This document shows positions 47,051 through 59,769 of a stretch of 64,000 nt of DNA, in pieces. The notes beneath the pieces were generated by a model. That model was not told where the DNA came from. It searched no databases and saw nothing but the letters and a program-made list of their open reading frames with translations. A program made the position numbers and the translations under genes. Positions within the stretch are counted from its first letter, which is position 1. Each line of letters begins with the position of its first letter. The stretch is from Zingiber officinale. Lineage: Eukaryota > Streptophyta > Magnoliopsida > Zingiberales > Zingiberaceae. Where the stretch lies: contig NC_055996.1 in the NCBI RefSeq assembly GCF_018446385.1, positions 129,070,532 through 129,134,531 of the forward strand. Direction: 5' to 3'.

Positions 47051-50000
47051 ATGGATGTTCATGATGGCTCGGGCGATGATCGGACATTTAAGGTCAGTTT
47101 CAGTTCAGAAGGCTTATCGAGGCTGCGTGAGAAGGTCATGGGGAAGCTGAAGGAGTTCATGGGCGATTATACGGATGATACCCTCGTGGTAGGGTTATAT
47201 TTCTGAGTTTTTGTGTTCTTAATGGTGATGGACTTTCTTGGATTGGGGGTTTTTGAGAGGGAGGAGAGGAATTTGTTTTCCCTTGTTTAGAAACCTCATT
47301 GCTCTAGAGGATGTGAGGGAAACCTCAACCCTCCTTTTTCTGCTTTTCCTGTGTCTAAAACGAGGGAATTGCGTTCCAACCTCTCTTCCAATGTTATCTG
47401 TTTTGTCTTATTCCGTTACATTTACTATCAGTTAAGCAAAACAACCCTTTTGTTTATTAACAACTAATCTAGAGCAATGGCGTTTCGTTCTCTTGCTTTC
47501 TTCTGTGACATTGATTTCTCGTTACTTGTGGATATATGAATATCAAATGCGAGGAGATTAAAACAGCCGACGATGTTGTCAGATGATTCTTAACTTGTTA
47601 CTTCATACATTGTTTTGCATAGACTCGATAATGCCCTCTAAATGGAATCACCTCTGCATTTCTGCTGGGAAGTTTCCACCTATCTGTGTAACCACATGCA
47701 ACAGACTGTATGACTTCAATATATTACATTGTAACATTGTTTTCTAGTGGTTGCATAGTTCATAAAGATCCACTGGTGGAAGGAAATTCTTGGCTTATGC
47801 TACATTGGTTAAAGTAACATCCAAAACAGAACCCTACATTTGGGAAATAGTACTGCTTATCATATTTCCACCACCATGTCCAGCCTATCTTTGTTTCATT
47901 TTAGTGATGTATATTTGTAGGAAGTTTTTAAGATTTTTTATACAATACAAACAACTATCGCTTTCCTACAAATTGCTATGAAATAGTTTGATTAATTTTC
48001 CATACATTGATGCTGCAATTTTAGAGTAAGAAATATTATTTAGAGTCTATTGTGCAATTTATGTCTAGGGTTTAGACACATATCACAGGGTTACTTGAAC
48101 TTGAGTACTATGTACGGGAAAGGATCTAGCTTTGAAGATTGCTCTCAACATCCTGACCATGTATCCTGGTTAAATATTTTAGGAAATTTTATGTGAACAT
48201 AATTACATAAACACTAATTTCAGGTTTTGGATGGGTATGATCTTGGAACCTTGGTCTATAGGTACCAACTGCATTGCGTTTAATAGATGGAACTTTCCAC
48301 CTCATTTGTAACTCATATAGTGAGGACCAAGGTTTAACTCTTTTCCTCCCAGTCTGTCTCACTTTTGCCTCAGCTTTTCACCTCTGTTGTTGGTCAGTGA
48401 ATAGCTAACTTGTCTCTTCAACTTTTAGCTTGCACATAAGCTCTCAGAAAAACAATTTTTTAGTTCCTTTCCTAAAGTGGACTATATGAAAATTTCAACT
48501 GCTTTATCGTGCTTTTCAAATGGTTCTGTTTTTTTTATGGATTTATTTTTATTACATTGTTATCAGTATAGCCAGTTAAGTAATAACTTTGGTAAATTTT
48601 TTGATGATAGTACACTGCACATTTGCAGGACTATGTTTTGGTTTTACTCAGGAATGGCCGTCACAAAGATGAAGCTAAGAAGGAACTGGATGTCTTTTTG
48701 GGGGAGGAGACTGCAACTTTTATCTCCTGGTAGGAGCCTATATTATAGTATAAGTAAATTTGCTTCTGTGCTACATGGAATACTCATTCTAATATTTAGT
48801 TTCTAGCCCATTGATTTTTATTGTATGAAATCTCTGTTCTTCAGGTTGTGGGATCATCTCTCGTCAAATATACACTTATATTTGCAGCCAGAACAGTCTA
48901 TTCCAGATGAAGTGACTAAGTCTAAACATGTTCCATGCGAATCTTCAGAGAGGCAGAATGCTCATGAACATCAGACAGTTAAAGCTTCAACTGATTCTAG
49001 CACTAGAAATTATCATAGGAGAGGGTGGAAAAGTAAAACACAGGAGAGTAATGGAACCTTTCCTCTTCACAGTGTTGTGACCAATATTCTGCATGCGGAG
49101 GAGAAAGTGTCCAGACCTAATATTGACAGGCGATTGCATTCTCCTATAGTCAAGAGTAAGAGAAAGCGAAACAGAGATGATGAACACACACAAGTACAGG
49201 TAAATAACTTGCCATATGCTTTTGTGGTAGGCCTTAATTATTCTACAAGTATGATAATGATGTAATTAGGTTGCAGTAGGAACCAACTTTAATATGGTTA
49301 TGGTAGTAATTAGGATTTTATTCGGCATTACATTTGTTTAATAGGTAGTTCCTATTTAAGGAATATTTGTTTGTCTAATGCATATTAAAAATTGATAGTT
49401 TATAAAATTATTTCATTCTTATTAGCACCGATGAAACCCCCTCTAGATGGTCAAATGATATCAACAATTAAGATGGATATGTAGATATAGTCAACTGTAC
49501 ATTCATGAACCTTCCAAAAAGTTAGGATATATTATTGAACAATTAAGATGGATATGTAGATATGGTTCAACCGTACATGTAGGAACCTTCCCAGAAAGTT
49601 AGGGTATATTATTATTAAACAAGTTGATGTAAAATTCTGTAGTTTGATTGATGGGTTACTTCTAATGCATTCTTTGGTTGGTTAGATGGCATGAAAGATT
49701 ACTTTGACTAATATACTTACTCAATTTAGCAAATAGCAAGTTCATTTTGCCAAAAAATTGTAGCTTGCAGTGAAGTGCTAAGAAGGTTTGATACGAAGGT
49801 ATTACCTACCTATAATGACTAGGTTGTCTACCTATTACATTGGCCAGAGATGACATTTGTATTTGAGGAGAAGTATGCTCGAGACACTATCACTTGCTGT
49901 TTACTTGGATAATTTAATTGTCTAAGTGACCTATTGTTGCTCAACTTCATCAAGAATTTTCTCAACACATTTCAGGCCTCTTTACTTGGAAAGTAAACTG

Positions 50001-53000
50001 GGAGTTGCTTTTGTTCATTATTTTGATGATTTTTTTATAACCATATAATTCTATCTGGGACAATGATTTGTGATGTTGTTGGGCTTGCTGGATCTGGCAT
50101 CCTTGATATTGAAGTGTTGCAACTTGCGTCACTGATTATTGATGCAATGCATTATCAAAATTGATAATTTTTCCCATGTTTATTAGTTAATTGTATTGAT
50201 TCATTTCCTGGGCTTTTAATTTGTGATTTGTTAATAATACAGAGAGATACAACCTCATATTCAACAATTGGTGCTTCACGCCGGCTTCTTCAGTTTGCTG
50301 TTCGAGATGCAGTAAAAACTGTGCAGCAGTCAAACTCTAAGGCTGAGCCAGCTTTAAAAAGAGTTTGCTCGGTAGTCTCAGCAGTTAGTACAGATTCTGT
50401 GATAGAAGCAAGATCCCACAGAAGACCAGAGTCAAGAGGACTGGGTACTCTTTCAATTGCTCTAAAAGCTGCTGCTGAAGCTGCTGAGGATGCAACCAAG
50501 GTCAGGTTGGCCGGTAGTGTTTTTGATAGATTGGGTCATAGCAAACAGATGGAAGAGGATGTTAATCAGTTGTCAGTTCCCACTGCATTAGAGCTCGAAG
50601 ATAGTGAGATTGCTGCTACTGATAAGGTTCCAGAACTACTTTATTTGGATCGCCCTTACAGAAATGAGTATGATGACTTTGATGGTAACATGTCCATAGT
50701 AAAGAAAGAGATTCCTGTGCCTGCCGAATGCACATTAGATAATAATGAATACGGCAGTGGTAGTGTTAACCAACTTGGTCAGGATTCTTTTCGAGGTATT
50801 CCATCTTGCAAAAAAATCAAATCTGTGATGATGCAGCCAAATATTGTACCGGAGTCTGAAGAAATATCAAAGAAAAGTAGGTTATTGGATCAGGAAAGAA
50901 CTACTGGTTTAACAGTAATGAGATCTAAGAAGGTTGTAGATAGTCCTGCTAATGTAACACAGAAACATACCCATTATCAAGTTTCTAGGGATGATGCCAA
51001 GCTGGAGAATCAAGTAGCAGTAAAAAAGAGCACAGTTGGTGTAGGAAATCAGAGTGCCAAGTTTCTAAAAGACAATGATGTTTTCCCAGCTCAGAATATA
51101 AAAGTAAGTGTGTTTGTTGGCATGAAGCATCTCATCAATTATTCATGCCATGTGCATATTGTACCAAAACACCATCTAGGCTGAATTCAAAATTCTTTAT
51201 ATTTTCCATCTCATTTTTAGTCTCTGATTTATGTAATGCAAAGCTGATGCAATTAATTTTGAGTATCTTTGTACAACCAAAAACTAATAAAACTTTAACT
51301 TTTAAACTATTTTGAAGTCATGATAAATATATTGTAAGTGTTTTAAAAGTCAACCTAAGCTGTTTATTCCATCAGAACTCTACCTTAACCATGTTTTAGC
51401 CATGTCTAACTCAGTTTATTCATTGAGATCAAATGAACAATCTTTTCTGTTTGTCTTTTTCATACGGAGAGCATAATTTTTACCGAAAATTTGGGAGATG
51501 TAGGGAAAGTAGGATTGTAAGAGAGGAAATTCATTAAGTTACCAACTCAAGTTTGGCTTATGACCTTTATTTATGAATTACCATGACCTTTTCATTTTCT
51601 TTTCTAAATATCCTAGTATTGCACTGGGTTTGATTCTCATTAGTCATAAGAATAGTTCTGGTTTGCAAGAATTCCTCTCATATTAGACTAGCGCATTCAA
51701 ACAGGTCTATACCAGGTTAAGACCTATCTGAAAATTGTATGTCTAACATGCCTATAGCGGCTTGTAAAGATTTCCAGTATGCTATGGTATTGGTATTCTG
51801 AATATTGAACATCTGAACCTTTCCTTGGGAAAGGTTATATATCCCAACCATTATCTTAGAGTTAAATTGTGCTTAAACAGAAATATTTAGTTTGCCTAAA
51901 CCCTTAGTACAGTCGAATGTCAACCTTGGTCAGTTGACTGACCATTTCCTATTCAACTGCAACCTTGGCCAGTTCAACTGGAACAATGTCGACCAACATC
52001 CTTTCTTCGCTTACACCCCATAAGCCTACAATAAGGCCAAGGCTTGTTCTGGATCTACTACATGAGTTGTGAATGCCCTAATGTTGCGAATTCAACCAAG
52101 TTTTAGGTAGCACGCCCACTTCCTTGGCAATCACCATATTATTACAATGTACATGCTTGAAGAATAAATCCAAGATTGTATTCTTCTAATCAATGACTCT
52201 CGCACCGTCAGGTCTTCATCTCTTTGATTTGGACTGCCTACCTTTTAAGTCATCCAAGCATCTCAATCTAGGCTCCTGGCTCTGGAGTCCATTAAGCTCC
52301 TCTTTAACTCCAAGTCATTCATTTGATCCAAGACTCCAACTCTTGAATCCATTGAGCTCCTTTGGAGCTGCAAGTCAACAGCTCGATCTCAGCCCCCAAT
52401 TCTCAGGTCTGCCTCCTCTCAGCTCCAAGTCAATCGTTTGATTTGAGCCTGCATCTCTGAGTCTATTGAGCTGCTCTTGAGTTTTATCTTCCATGATGCT
52501 ATGAATCTTATGAGCTACAAGTTCACCAAGCTCCTCAAGCACCATGCAAACTCCAAGTTGAATTGGCACAACTAATGTGTACACTTGATATGCATCCTAA
52601 ATCCAAAATGCCAAACTTGAACTTTATTGCCAGCACATCAAAACAATGTGGTTAAGCCCAACCACAAGGAATGAATTGTTTTTCCAACAATTTCTTCCTC
52701 CATCATCGCGTCTTTGATTTTGCTACAAGTTGATGCAAGTCTCGAAACCTCTCAATGTAGCTGACAACCTTCTCTATAAGACAAGATTTGGATGCTAAGG
52801 CATTTTTTCATTGCTTGCGCCTTTGATTTAGCTACAAGTTGATGCAAGTTCAGAATGAGATGTCCAACTCCCATATTGAACAACTCAGTATATATGGGTC
52901 AAAAGCATCATGAGAATGAGAGCTGTAGTTGACAGCACTGCCAACACATTTTTATGAGGACATGCTTACTATGTTTTTATATTATTAATTGTTTTTGTCA

Positions 53001-55556
53001 TTTTGTAGGAACCCACAATATCTAACCTAGGTGGTCTTTTGATTTATCCCATGTGATCTTTGTATGAATCACTTTGCCTGTTTATTGTTTTTAAACACTT
53101 GACCACTAAGCTAGAGTTTAAGTTCTTGTAAACATAGTTCATGCAGTATTCACCAGTATTTCTCTCATCCAAAACCACTGAGTTAAAATTTTAGGACCAT
53201 TAAAGTTTTAAATCACTAGAAAGAACACTGGTTAGTGATTATAGTTCTAAAACATTTTAAATGTTTTAGCCACCTATCATACTTATTACTTTTCTTGTTA
53301 CTGGAACTATTTTTCATTTTGTTATTTGATTTTACTTGAAGCCTAGGATTTTAAGTTTTTCTCCAACATATAGAATTTGAGGTTATTCTTTTATTTTAAT
53401 CAATTAGCACAATATCGTTGGGAAATAAGATACACCAGGGAGATTTGTTTCAAATATGAATGAACATTTTGAGTGTTAAAATGTAAAAAAATAGAGGCTT
53501 ATAATTGACATGTTGCTGTTATTTGTTGTAGTTATTTTAAAATTATTTGTTTTATTGTTAGTAGCTCTGACAATCATGATTGCATACCTATTGTTTGTGA
53601 TGTGGGTTTAATTATTAGTTTTTTATTCTCTTCCAAGTCATTTGAATGATCCACCAACTTATTTGTCTTCTTCACCGTTATTGAAATCGTCAAAACTTCT
53701 ACATTATCTACTTTGTTAATTTGCCAGGTGATTTTTTGTTATTTGTACTTCACTGTAAATTGAATGTCTGACGGGGTTTATTCTGTTTATATCTATAGGA
53801 AATCGATCAGGACTGCGATCAAAAGGAATTTACTCTGAAACAATTATCAGCTCCGGGTATATTGAATTCTAACTTATACTTCTCAGAGAATCATGAAATA
53901 CTGTTATACTTGTTTGGCATTTCAAAAAACTATTCTGCCACCAAAACCAAACATCAAACTGATGTTTGGTGCATGCTGTATTAGTAGACTTTAGACCTCA
54001 GCTACCACGAACCTTCTGTCAGTAAATAGTAGCTGAGGCATCTCCTTATCCTCATCTCTGTGTCCTATGGATATTAATATTGCGGCCACTTTCTAATTAC
54101 AGGTTCATATACTACTGGCCGACCTTCCGAGGATGGAGATTCTCGAACTCTATTTGTTAGCAATGCAAGTATTTGTTTTTCTCACATTTGCAACAATTGA
54201 ATATGAAAAAGCAGTGTAATTAATCTATATTGCCACTGGATTCACAGGTTCATTTTGCTGCAACTAAAGATACACTTTCCCGTCATTTCAACCAATTTGG
54301 AGACGTGCTTAAAGTAATCATAGTTACTGATGCTACCACCGGTCAACCTACAGGGTAATGATAAAAATTTTACATTATGTTTTTTTTTTTGTATGTTCTC
54401 AGATCAATCATAAATTATAATCTTGTTGTGGCTACAAGCAGATCAGCCTATGTTGAATTCCTGAAGAAAGAATCAGCAGATTTAGCATTGTCATTGAATG
54501 GTACTTCGTTTATGTCCCGCATCCTCAAGGCAAGCTTGCAGTATATTAGTGCTTTTCTATAGCTTGTTTTTTCTACCATTATATATATATATATATATAT
54601 GTTCCATCTGCATACAGCATCCTTAGATTATTATGTTCTAAATTAATATTCACTGAAGCAATTATGAAGTTTTCATGACATTCTTTGACCAGCCTCTGGT
54701 CCGTCATTTATTTCTTGCTGTCTTAAATTTGTCAATACCTAACTCCTAAACATCCAATAAGGTTATGATTTTCAAATTTCAAATTTGCTTAAACACCATA
54801 TTTTGCATCCGTTCAATAGGGTCATGTATATGGAAATTATGCTCCCCATTTGGAGAAACTAGTGCAGATATGGGATTTATTATTTTCTGTGAGACCTGAT
54901 GGCTGCATCTTTTCTGCTGTATCCAATTTTCCATCTTTATGTTAAAAAAAATTTGATTAAGGCAAGCTTTCAATGTTGGGCCGTCAATCATTTCATAGAA
55001 TTAAAGAAAGCAGCAAGAGCATTGACTGAAGTAGATGATTGTGGTGACTGTCTGATTTCCCCATTTGTAAAGTAGTGTTTATCGATTGACATATGATTCT
55101 AAACCATAATACTTTCAAGAGAATATATGCTAATGCATTCTTGTTAGTAAGCTTTAAATACTATTAATGCGTTAAAGTTATTTCTTCTATGTGTTCACAG
55201 AATAGTGCATAACTTGGCATGTGATTGTTTGTGTATTATAGGTGGTACGCAGAAGCTCTCATGAAGCGGCTCCAGTATTATCTTGGTCCTGGATTGCTCG
55301 TGCGCCAGCATTTGCTTCTAGAGTTGGCCGAATGCCATATCCAAGAGGTACATTTCCTGGCTCTTTTCGAGGGCATCCCCCAATTAAACCTGGAGCCAGG
55401 AGCTTGCAATGGAAGCGGGAGACATCCATTTTGCAACCTAGTGAGGGAGCAAAACCTCCACTAACATCAAATGTCTCGTCGCGGACAGCAAGGAATCTCA
55501 CCTACACGCGGACTGAACCCACACCCAAATCAGCTGGGCTTTCTAGTACCATTTAA
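47051..55556 (+). CDS. RNA-binding protein, Nab2/ZC3H14-like N-terminal domain plus RRM
   Basis: Probably a nuclear mRNA-binding protein. Inferred coding exons: 47051-47188, 48629-48729, 48845-49199, 50243-51103, 53799-53856, 54103-54164, 54248-54354, 54442-54529 and 55242-55556. They join in frame to 694 residues. Residues 1-100 (RTFKVSFSSEGLSRLREKVM, MGDYTDDTLVDYVLVLLRNG, WLWDHLSSNIHLYLQPE) resemble the PWI-like N-terminal domain of Nab2/ZC3H14 poly(A)-RNA proteins. The middle has a basic segment and GTLSIALKAAAEAAEDATKV. An RRM lies at about 519-590 (RNP2 LFVSNV, RNP1-like GSAYVEF). An Arg-rich tail ends it. No CCCH fingers are seen. Two introns (after exons 6 and 8) start with GC instead of GT. 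Confidence 0.88.
51104..53798 (+). other. Long intron 4 of the RNA-binding gene, with degenerate repeats
   Basis: A 2.7-kb intron. Around 52190-52480 it has several diverged copies of a roughly 85-bp unit with TTGAGCTCCTCTT-like, CTCCAAGTCA and TTTGATC words, rich in direct repeats. Around 52690-52860 the phrase GCTACAAGTTGATGCAAGT appears twice. No coding domain. It is probably an old inserted repeat. Confidence 0.6.
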
Positions 55557-57441
55557 TGGATCCATCCAAGCAAGTGACAGTTTCCGCTAGATTTTGCCTG
55601 TGGTTTGCTGTGCAAAACAAAATGCTAGAGAATCACGCTGGAGATTATTCAGTATTATGATCATGGCCACTTTGAGGCTCTGACTGAAGCTGCAAACTTT
55701 CATAGAGCCCCCATTTTTATGCCCCTTGCGACGGACATTCAAAATGAGTAATTGGTTTATCCAATTTTTATCTTCTTTACTTATTGAGTAGCAGCGCTGA
55801 TGTTTGTAAATATATTGGAATCTCAGCAAACGGTTCTTGGTTGCAGTAACCTATTCCATCGATTTATCTGAGCCTCCGGTTTCACATTTCCTTTGAATAA
55901 TTTCTTTGGCTATGTAAACCTCGAACTCCGATTTTAAGCTGTTGCTGGATATCATTAGAATCCAAAGCATTCAAAGATTCACTATGGACAATGACAATAG
56001 TTTAATTGAGCTTCATATGTATTTGGTGTGTTTTCTTAGTTGTGATATTTTTTTTATTAGCCACGAATTGGTTCTTTTGCTTAGAGCCCATACGAGAATA
56101 GTTTGTGGTTCGGTTGGGTTACGTTCGTTTGCTTTGTGCATTTAAAGTTATTTATTTATTTTTTATCCCTCTCATCAATTGCGGTGTCGTATTCGAAAAA
56201 TAATATTATTGTGGCGTTAATTTTAAAGAATAACTTTATTGAAAAATATTATTACGTGGTAAAAGTTTAAATTGTCATCTTGGCAGCTTCTCCCAGGTGG
56301 TTTAAGACTTTGTAGCAGGGATAAATTATGGAGATTTTATACGGCAATAATAAAAAATAATAATAAATTTAAAAATAATAATAAATTTAATTAGTCTTAT
56401 TGATTATTTTTGTGGATGATTGATTTAGCTCTATGAAATTTTTTCATATGCTATCAGAATAAATTCAGAATGATAAAAAAAAATTCAGTATTTTTTGATT
56501 GGGGATCTTATTTAAAAATTTGTTCAACAATATTAGCACATTATGGAGGGGTGAGGCAATACAATTAACATAATTATAATTATACTTTTTAGAGCAAAAA
56601 TAAAACGGTTACCTTAGCAGCTTTTTCGGGCGGTCTCATATTTTCAAAGAATGTAAATTATGGGAGTTAGGTTTTTCATGAGAAAGGTTAGACATTTAGT
56701 AAAATATTTTATATTTATTGATTCTGTCTGAATGAAAGAAGTTGAAAAATTGAGGATGGTGGTGACTATTGACGAGATGAAGACCTCAATCCTGCAAAAT
56801 AAAACAAAACCAGGGAAGGGGTCTATGACGTTGGTCCTCCGATGCTCAAGTTAGAATTAGGAAGAGAGAATGAGTAGTCGAGAAATAGATAAATCTTACA
56901 TTTCCTCGTACCCAGCGTACTGTTTTATACCTTTTTTTGTGATCGTTCATTTTCTCTTATTTAATGATATTAATTACCAGAGGAAGACTTCTTTGTCTTG
57001 ACTTCTGTGCATTAATGATAAATGAAGTGTTCTTCTTGGTCTTGACTTCTTCATATGTAATGATGATAGACAAAATGCTCTATTTTATTTTCTCTTTTCC
57101 TCCTGCGTAATGTCATTCTTGCATCGGACGGGCAGTTCGAGCAGCTCGTTTTCCTACCGGACGGGTGGTCTGAGAGGCTCGTTTTTCTGCCAGCCGGAAC
57201 AACTAACTACAGGTTGTCCATTCGTCCGAACGACCCATGATGTCCATTTGTCTGACTGGCCGAGTGATCCACTCGGCCACTCCTTTGCTGACCGGGATAA
57301 CCAGATAGCCACCTTTAGTCGAGACTCTTTCCGTAAGCCCTGACGTTGACCGCCTTGATTTTGACTGATACCATATCAATGGACCCGTGACAAATAGACT
57401 CCCCTTTATCGTCGCATCACTTGTTAAAAAGTGACATCAAA

Positions 57442-57444
<3 letters not shown>
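55557..57444. other. 3' flank of the RNA-binding gene and intergenic DNA
   Basis: The first few hundred bases are presumably 3' UTR. The interval 55950-56700 is AT-rich without signal. From about 57110 to 57400 is a more GC-rich patch with CCGGACGGGTGG, 'CCACTCGGCC' and 'GACCGGGATAACC' words that resembles a gypsy LTR fragment. No coding region is supported. Confidence 0.45.

Positions 57445-57490
<46 letters not shown>
57445..57490. repeat. TA microsatellite at the left edge of the gypsy block
   Basis: A pure (TA)n run of about 45 bp. A similar run lies on the other side of the block at 60243-60268, which suggests insertion into a TA repeat. Confidence 0.9.
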
Positions 57491-57493
<3 letters not shown>

Positions 57494-57636
57494 TAACGAC
57501 CCGACCCCTCGGTCCCTTGGGCGACCCCTTATGTCGTTGACCGACGACCCTCGGTCGTGCCATTACTCACTAAGACTTCCCACCCCTGGCCAGTGGATTT
57601 TTGTCTTCCCCAGAATTCGAACTCTAGACCTCCAGG

Positions 57637-57990
57637 CTAAGTACTAGAATTTATGAATCCTGGTAGCCAAAAATCCACTGGCCAGAGGTGGAAAGTCCTA
57701 GTGAGTAACGGCACGGCCGACGGTCGTCGGTCGACGACATAAGGAGTCGCTAGTTGGGCCACCCAAGGGACCGCCAAATGGATCGCCAGTTGGGCCGCCC
57801 AAGGGGTCGAGGGGTCGAGGGGTCGGGTCATTACAATAAAAATGCGCCTTTTTATTGTAACGACCCGACCCCTTGGGCGGCCCAATTGGCGGTCCCTTGG
57901 GCGGCCCAACTGGTGCTCAACCTTCACCTGCTGACAGACAAGACATCTACCTATAAATTTCGCGATGTCTTTCTTCATACCGTTCCACTA
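57637..57990 (-). pseudogene. Gypsy integrase zinc-finger remnant
   Basis: The minus strand gives MKKDIAKFIGRCLVCQQVK, the C-X2-C half of the integrase HHCC motif. It is then cut off at the palindromic junction and continues into the inverted arm. No catalytic core remains. Confidence 0.7.
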
Positions 57991-58217
57991 GTAGGAACGT
58001 CTCAAATCTCGATACATGCGGGTCCCGCCCGGGTGGATCGCAAATCGAGAGCGATGAGCTTCTTGAAGTAGCTCCTACCTGACCGGGTGAGATGAAGGTA
58101 CGCATAATCTGCCTTGAAAGTATATAATACTCTCCTCATCTCGTGTAACTCGGTCTGCTGCCCGGAAGCTATCTGGCTGCCAATGAACTGTAAGTACTGA
58201 TCTCCGGCCTGAGCCTC

Positions 58218-58799
58218 TCAGATCCTCATCCTGATCGACGACTGAGCAACCATGGTAACCAATATACCCTGCTCTGTCTGTCCCTGCTCCTGAAGGCCCA
58301 ACTTGGAGAATCCCTGAATCAAGTCCGTGACTGAAGCTCGGAAGCAAGCTAAATTCCCTTTGGACTTCCTGCTAAGTGCATCAACAACCACATTAGTTTT
58401 CCTCGGGTGATAGCTAATGGTACAATCGTAATCCTTCAGGAACTCCATCCATCTCCTCTGTCGGAGATTAAGTTCCTTCCGGGTGAAAATATATTTGAGA
58501 CTCTTATGATTCGTAAGAATCTCAAAGGTAATGTCGTATAGATGATGCCGTCAAATCTTTAAAGCAAAGATGATGGCGGCTAACTCCAAATCATGAACAG
58601 GGTAATTCTTCTCATGCTCCTTCAACTGACGAGATGCATAGGAGACTACTCTGCCGTGCTGCATCAAAACAACACTCAAACCCTGAAGAGATGCATCAGC
58701 GTACGAATCCAGTCCTCTCCATAGGGCAAAAATCGAACTGGAACCAATACTAATCTCCGCTTCAGCTCCTGGAAGTTGGTCTCGTAGGCTTCTACCCAT
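58218..58799 (-). pseudogene. Gypsy RNase H region
   Basis: The minus strand reads [20 protein letters not shown], then [20 protein letters not shown] with the catalytic Glu, up to about 58551. After a frame break comes [20 protein letters not shown] and DALSRKS (58360-58448). This is the RT-RNase H end of a chromovirus-type pol. Stops and shifts make it inactive. The RT palm upstream is missing. Confidence 0.8.
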
Positions 58800-59107
58800 G
58801 TGAACTTCAAATATAGATGTTTCCGTCGAAACATCTCTAGAAGTATGCGAAGGGGGTGTACGTGATTCTCCTCGGATCAGAAATAGATTACAACATTATC
58901 AACAAAGACAATGGAAACCGATCCAAACAACCTAGGAATATCAAAATCATCGAATCCATAAAAACATCTAGGGCTTTGTAAGCCTAAATGGTAAAACCTA
59001 GAACTCATAATGGTCGTACAACAGGCACACTCAACTATAAGATCCCCGACAATAAGTCTGAAATCTGATCACTAGCTACAAATCACCAAAGAAATAGATC
59101 ATGGAAT

Positions 59108-59290
59108 GTGAGAGCAACGCTCCATCACAAGAAATACTACATATGTGGGAGCAACGCTCTACCACCATCAATGCAACCTATATGGGAGCAACGCTCCTCT
59201 ACAAGCAATCTATAATATGTGGGAGCAACGCTCTACCACAACAATCCAAAACATGTGGGAGTAACACTCCACCACAAACAATCCATAATA
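59108..59290. repeat. 37-bp tandem repeat within the gypsy body
   Basis: Five units with GTGGGAGCAACGCTC start at about 59108, 59145, 59182, 59219 and 59255. They occupy the place where RT should lie between protease and RNase H. Confidence 0.9.
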
Positions 59291-59331
59291 CCGCTGTAGC
59301 ATTGGTAAGCCCAAATGACATTACAAAAAAC

Positions 59332-59769
59332 TCATAATGGGCGGAAAGTGACCACCCTCATCTGGCAATCAACAATGGCATGATATGCTGACAAACAATC
59401 CATCCCAAGAATAATATCAAAGTCGATCATTTCCAGTACTAAAAGATCTACCGCAAGTATCATGTTGTCAAAGTCTAACGGGCAACCTCTGACCTCCTGA
59501 GTGACGTCCAATGTATCACTGGACGGTAGGGAGATGGTCAGTCGCTGCAGTCGAAGAGTAGTTAGTCTACCTATGTCCCTTATAAAGGCACGGGAAATAA
59601 AAGAATGCGAGCTACCAGTATCTATCAGCATATCAGCGGATAATGCATAAAGTAAAATCATACCGTGGAAAATGGATCTTCGGCTCGCTGTGCATCCTCT
59701 CTGGTAACTGCATAAATATGTCCAGTCTCTGGCGGTGGTGGAGGTGGTAGTATTGCCAAAGGCTTGCAA
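59332..59769 (-). pseudogene. Gypsy aspartic protease domain
   Basis: An open minus-strand frame with the active-site motif LIDTGSSHSFIS near residue 52 and the later landmark DFDIILGMDCLSAYHAIVDC, typical of chromovirus retropepsin. The protease cuts the gag-pol polyprotein. The upstream gag tail is in a broken, Gln/Pro-rich frame (QYQSQP-like repeats, about 59800-59930). The domain looks intact, but its element is dead. Confidence 0.78.

Noticed and set aside
46759-47064. A 101-aa frame just upstream of the RNA-binding gene
   Set aside because: Composition fits a 5' UTR, the frame overlaps the real ATG in another phase, and no homology is recognised.
55225-55464. Alternative frame through the last exon of the RNA-binding gene
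   Set aside because: The GTG GTA CGC frame continues the RRM (RILK-VVRRSSHEAAP) and gives the Arg-rich tail; the alternative needs a different donor and is mentioned only as a possible splice variant.
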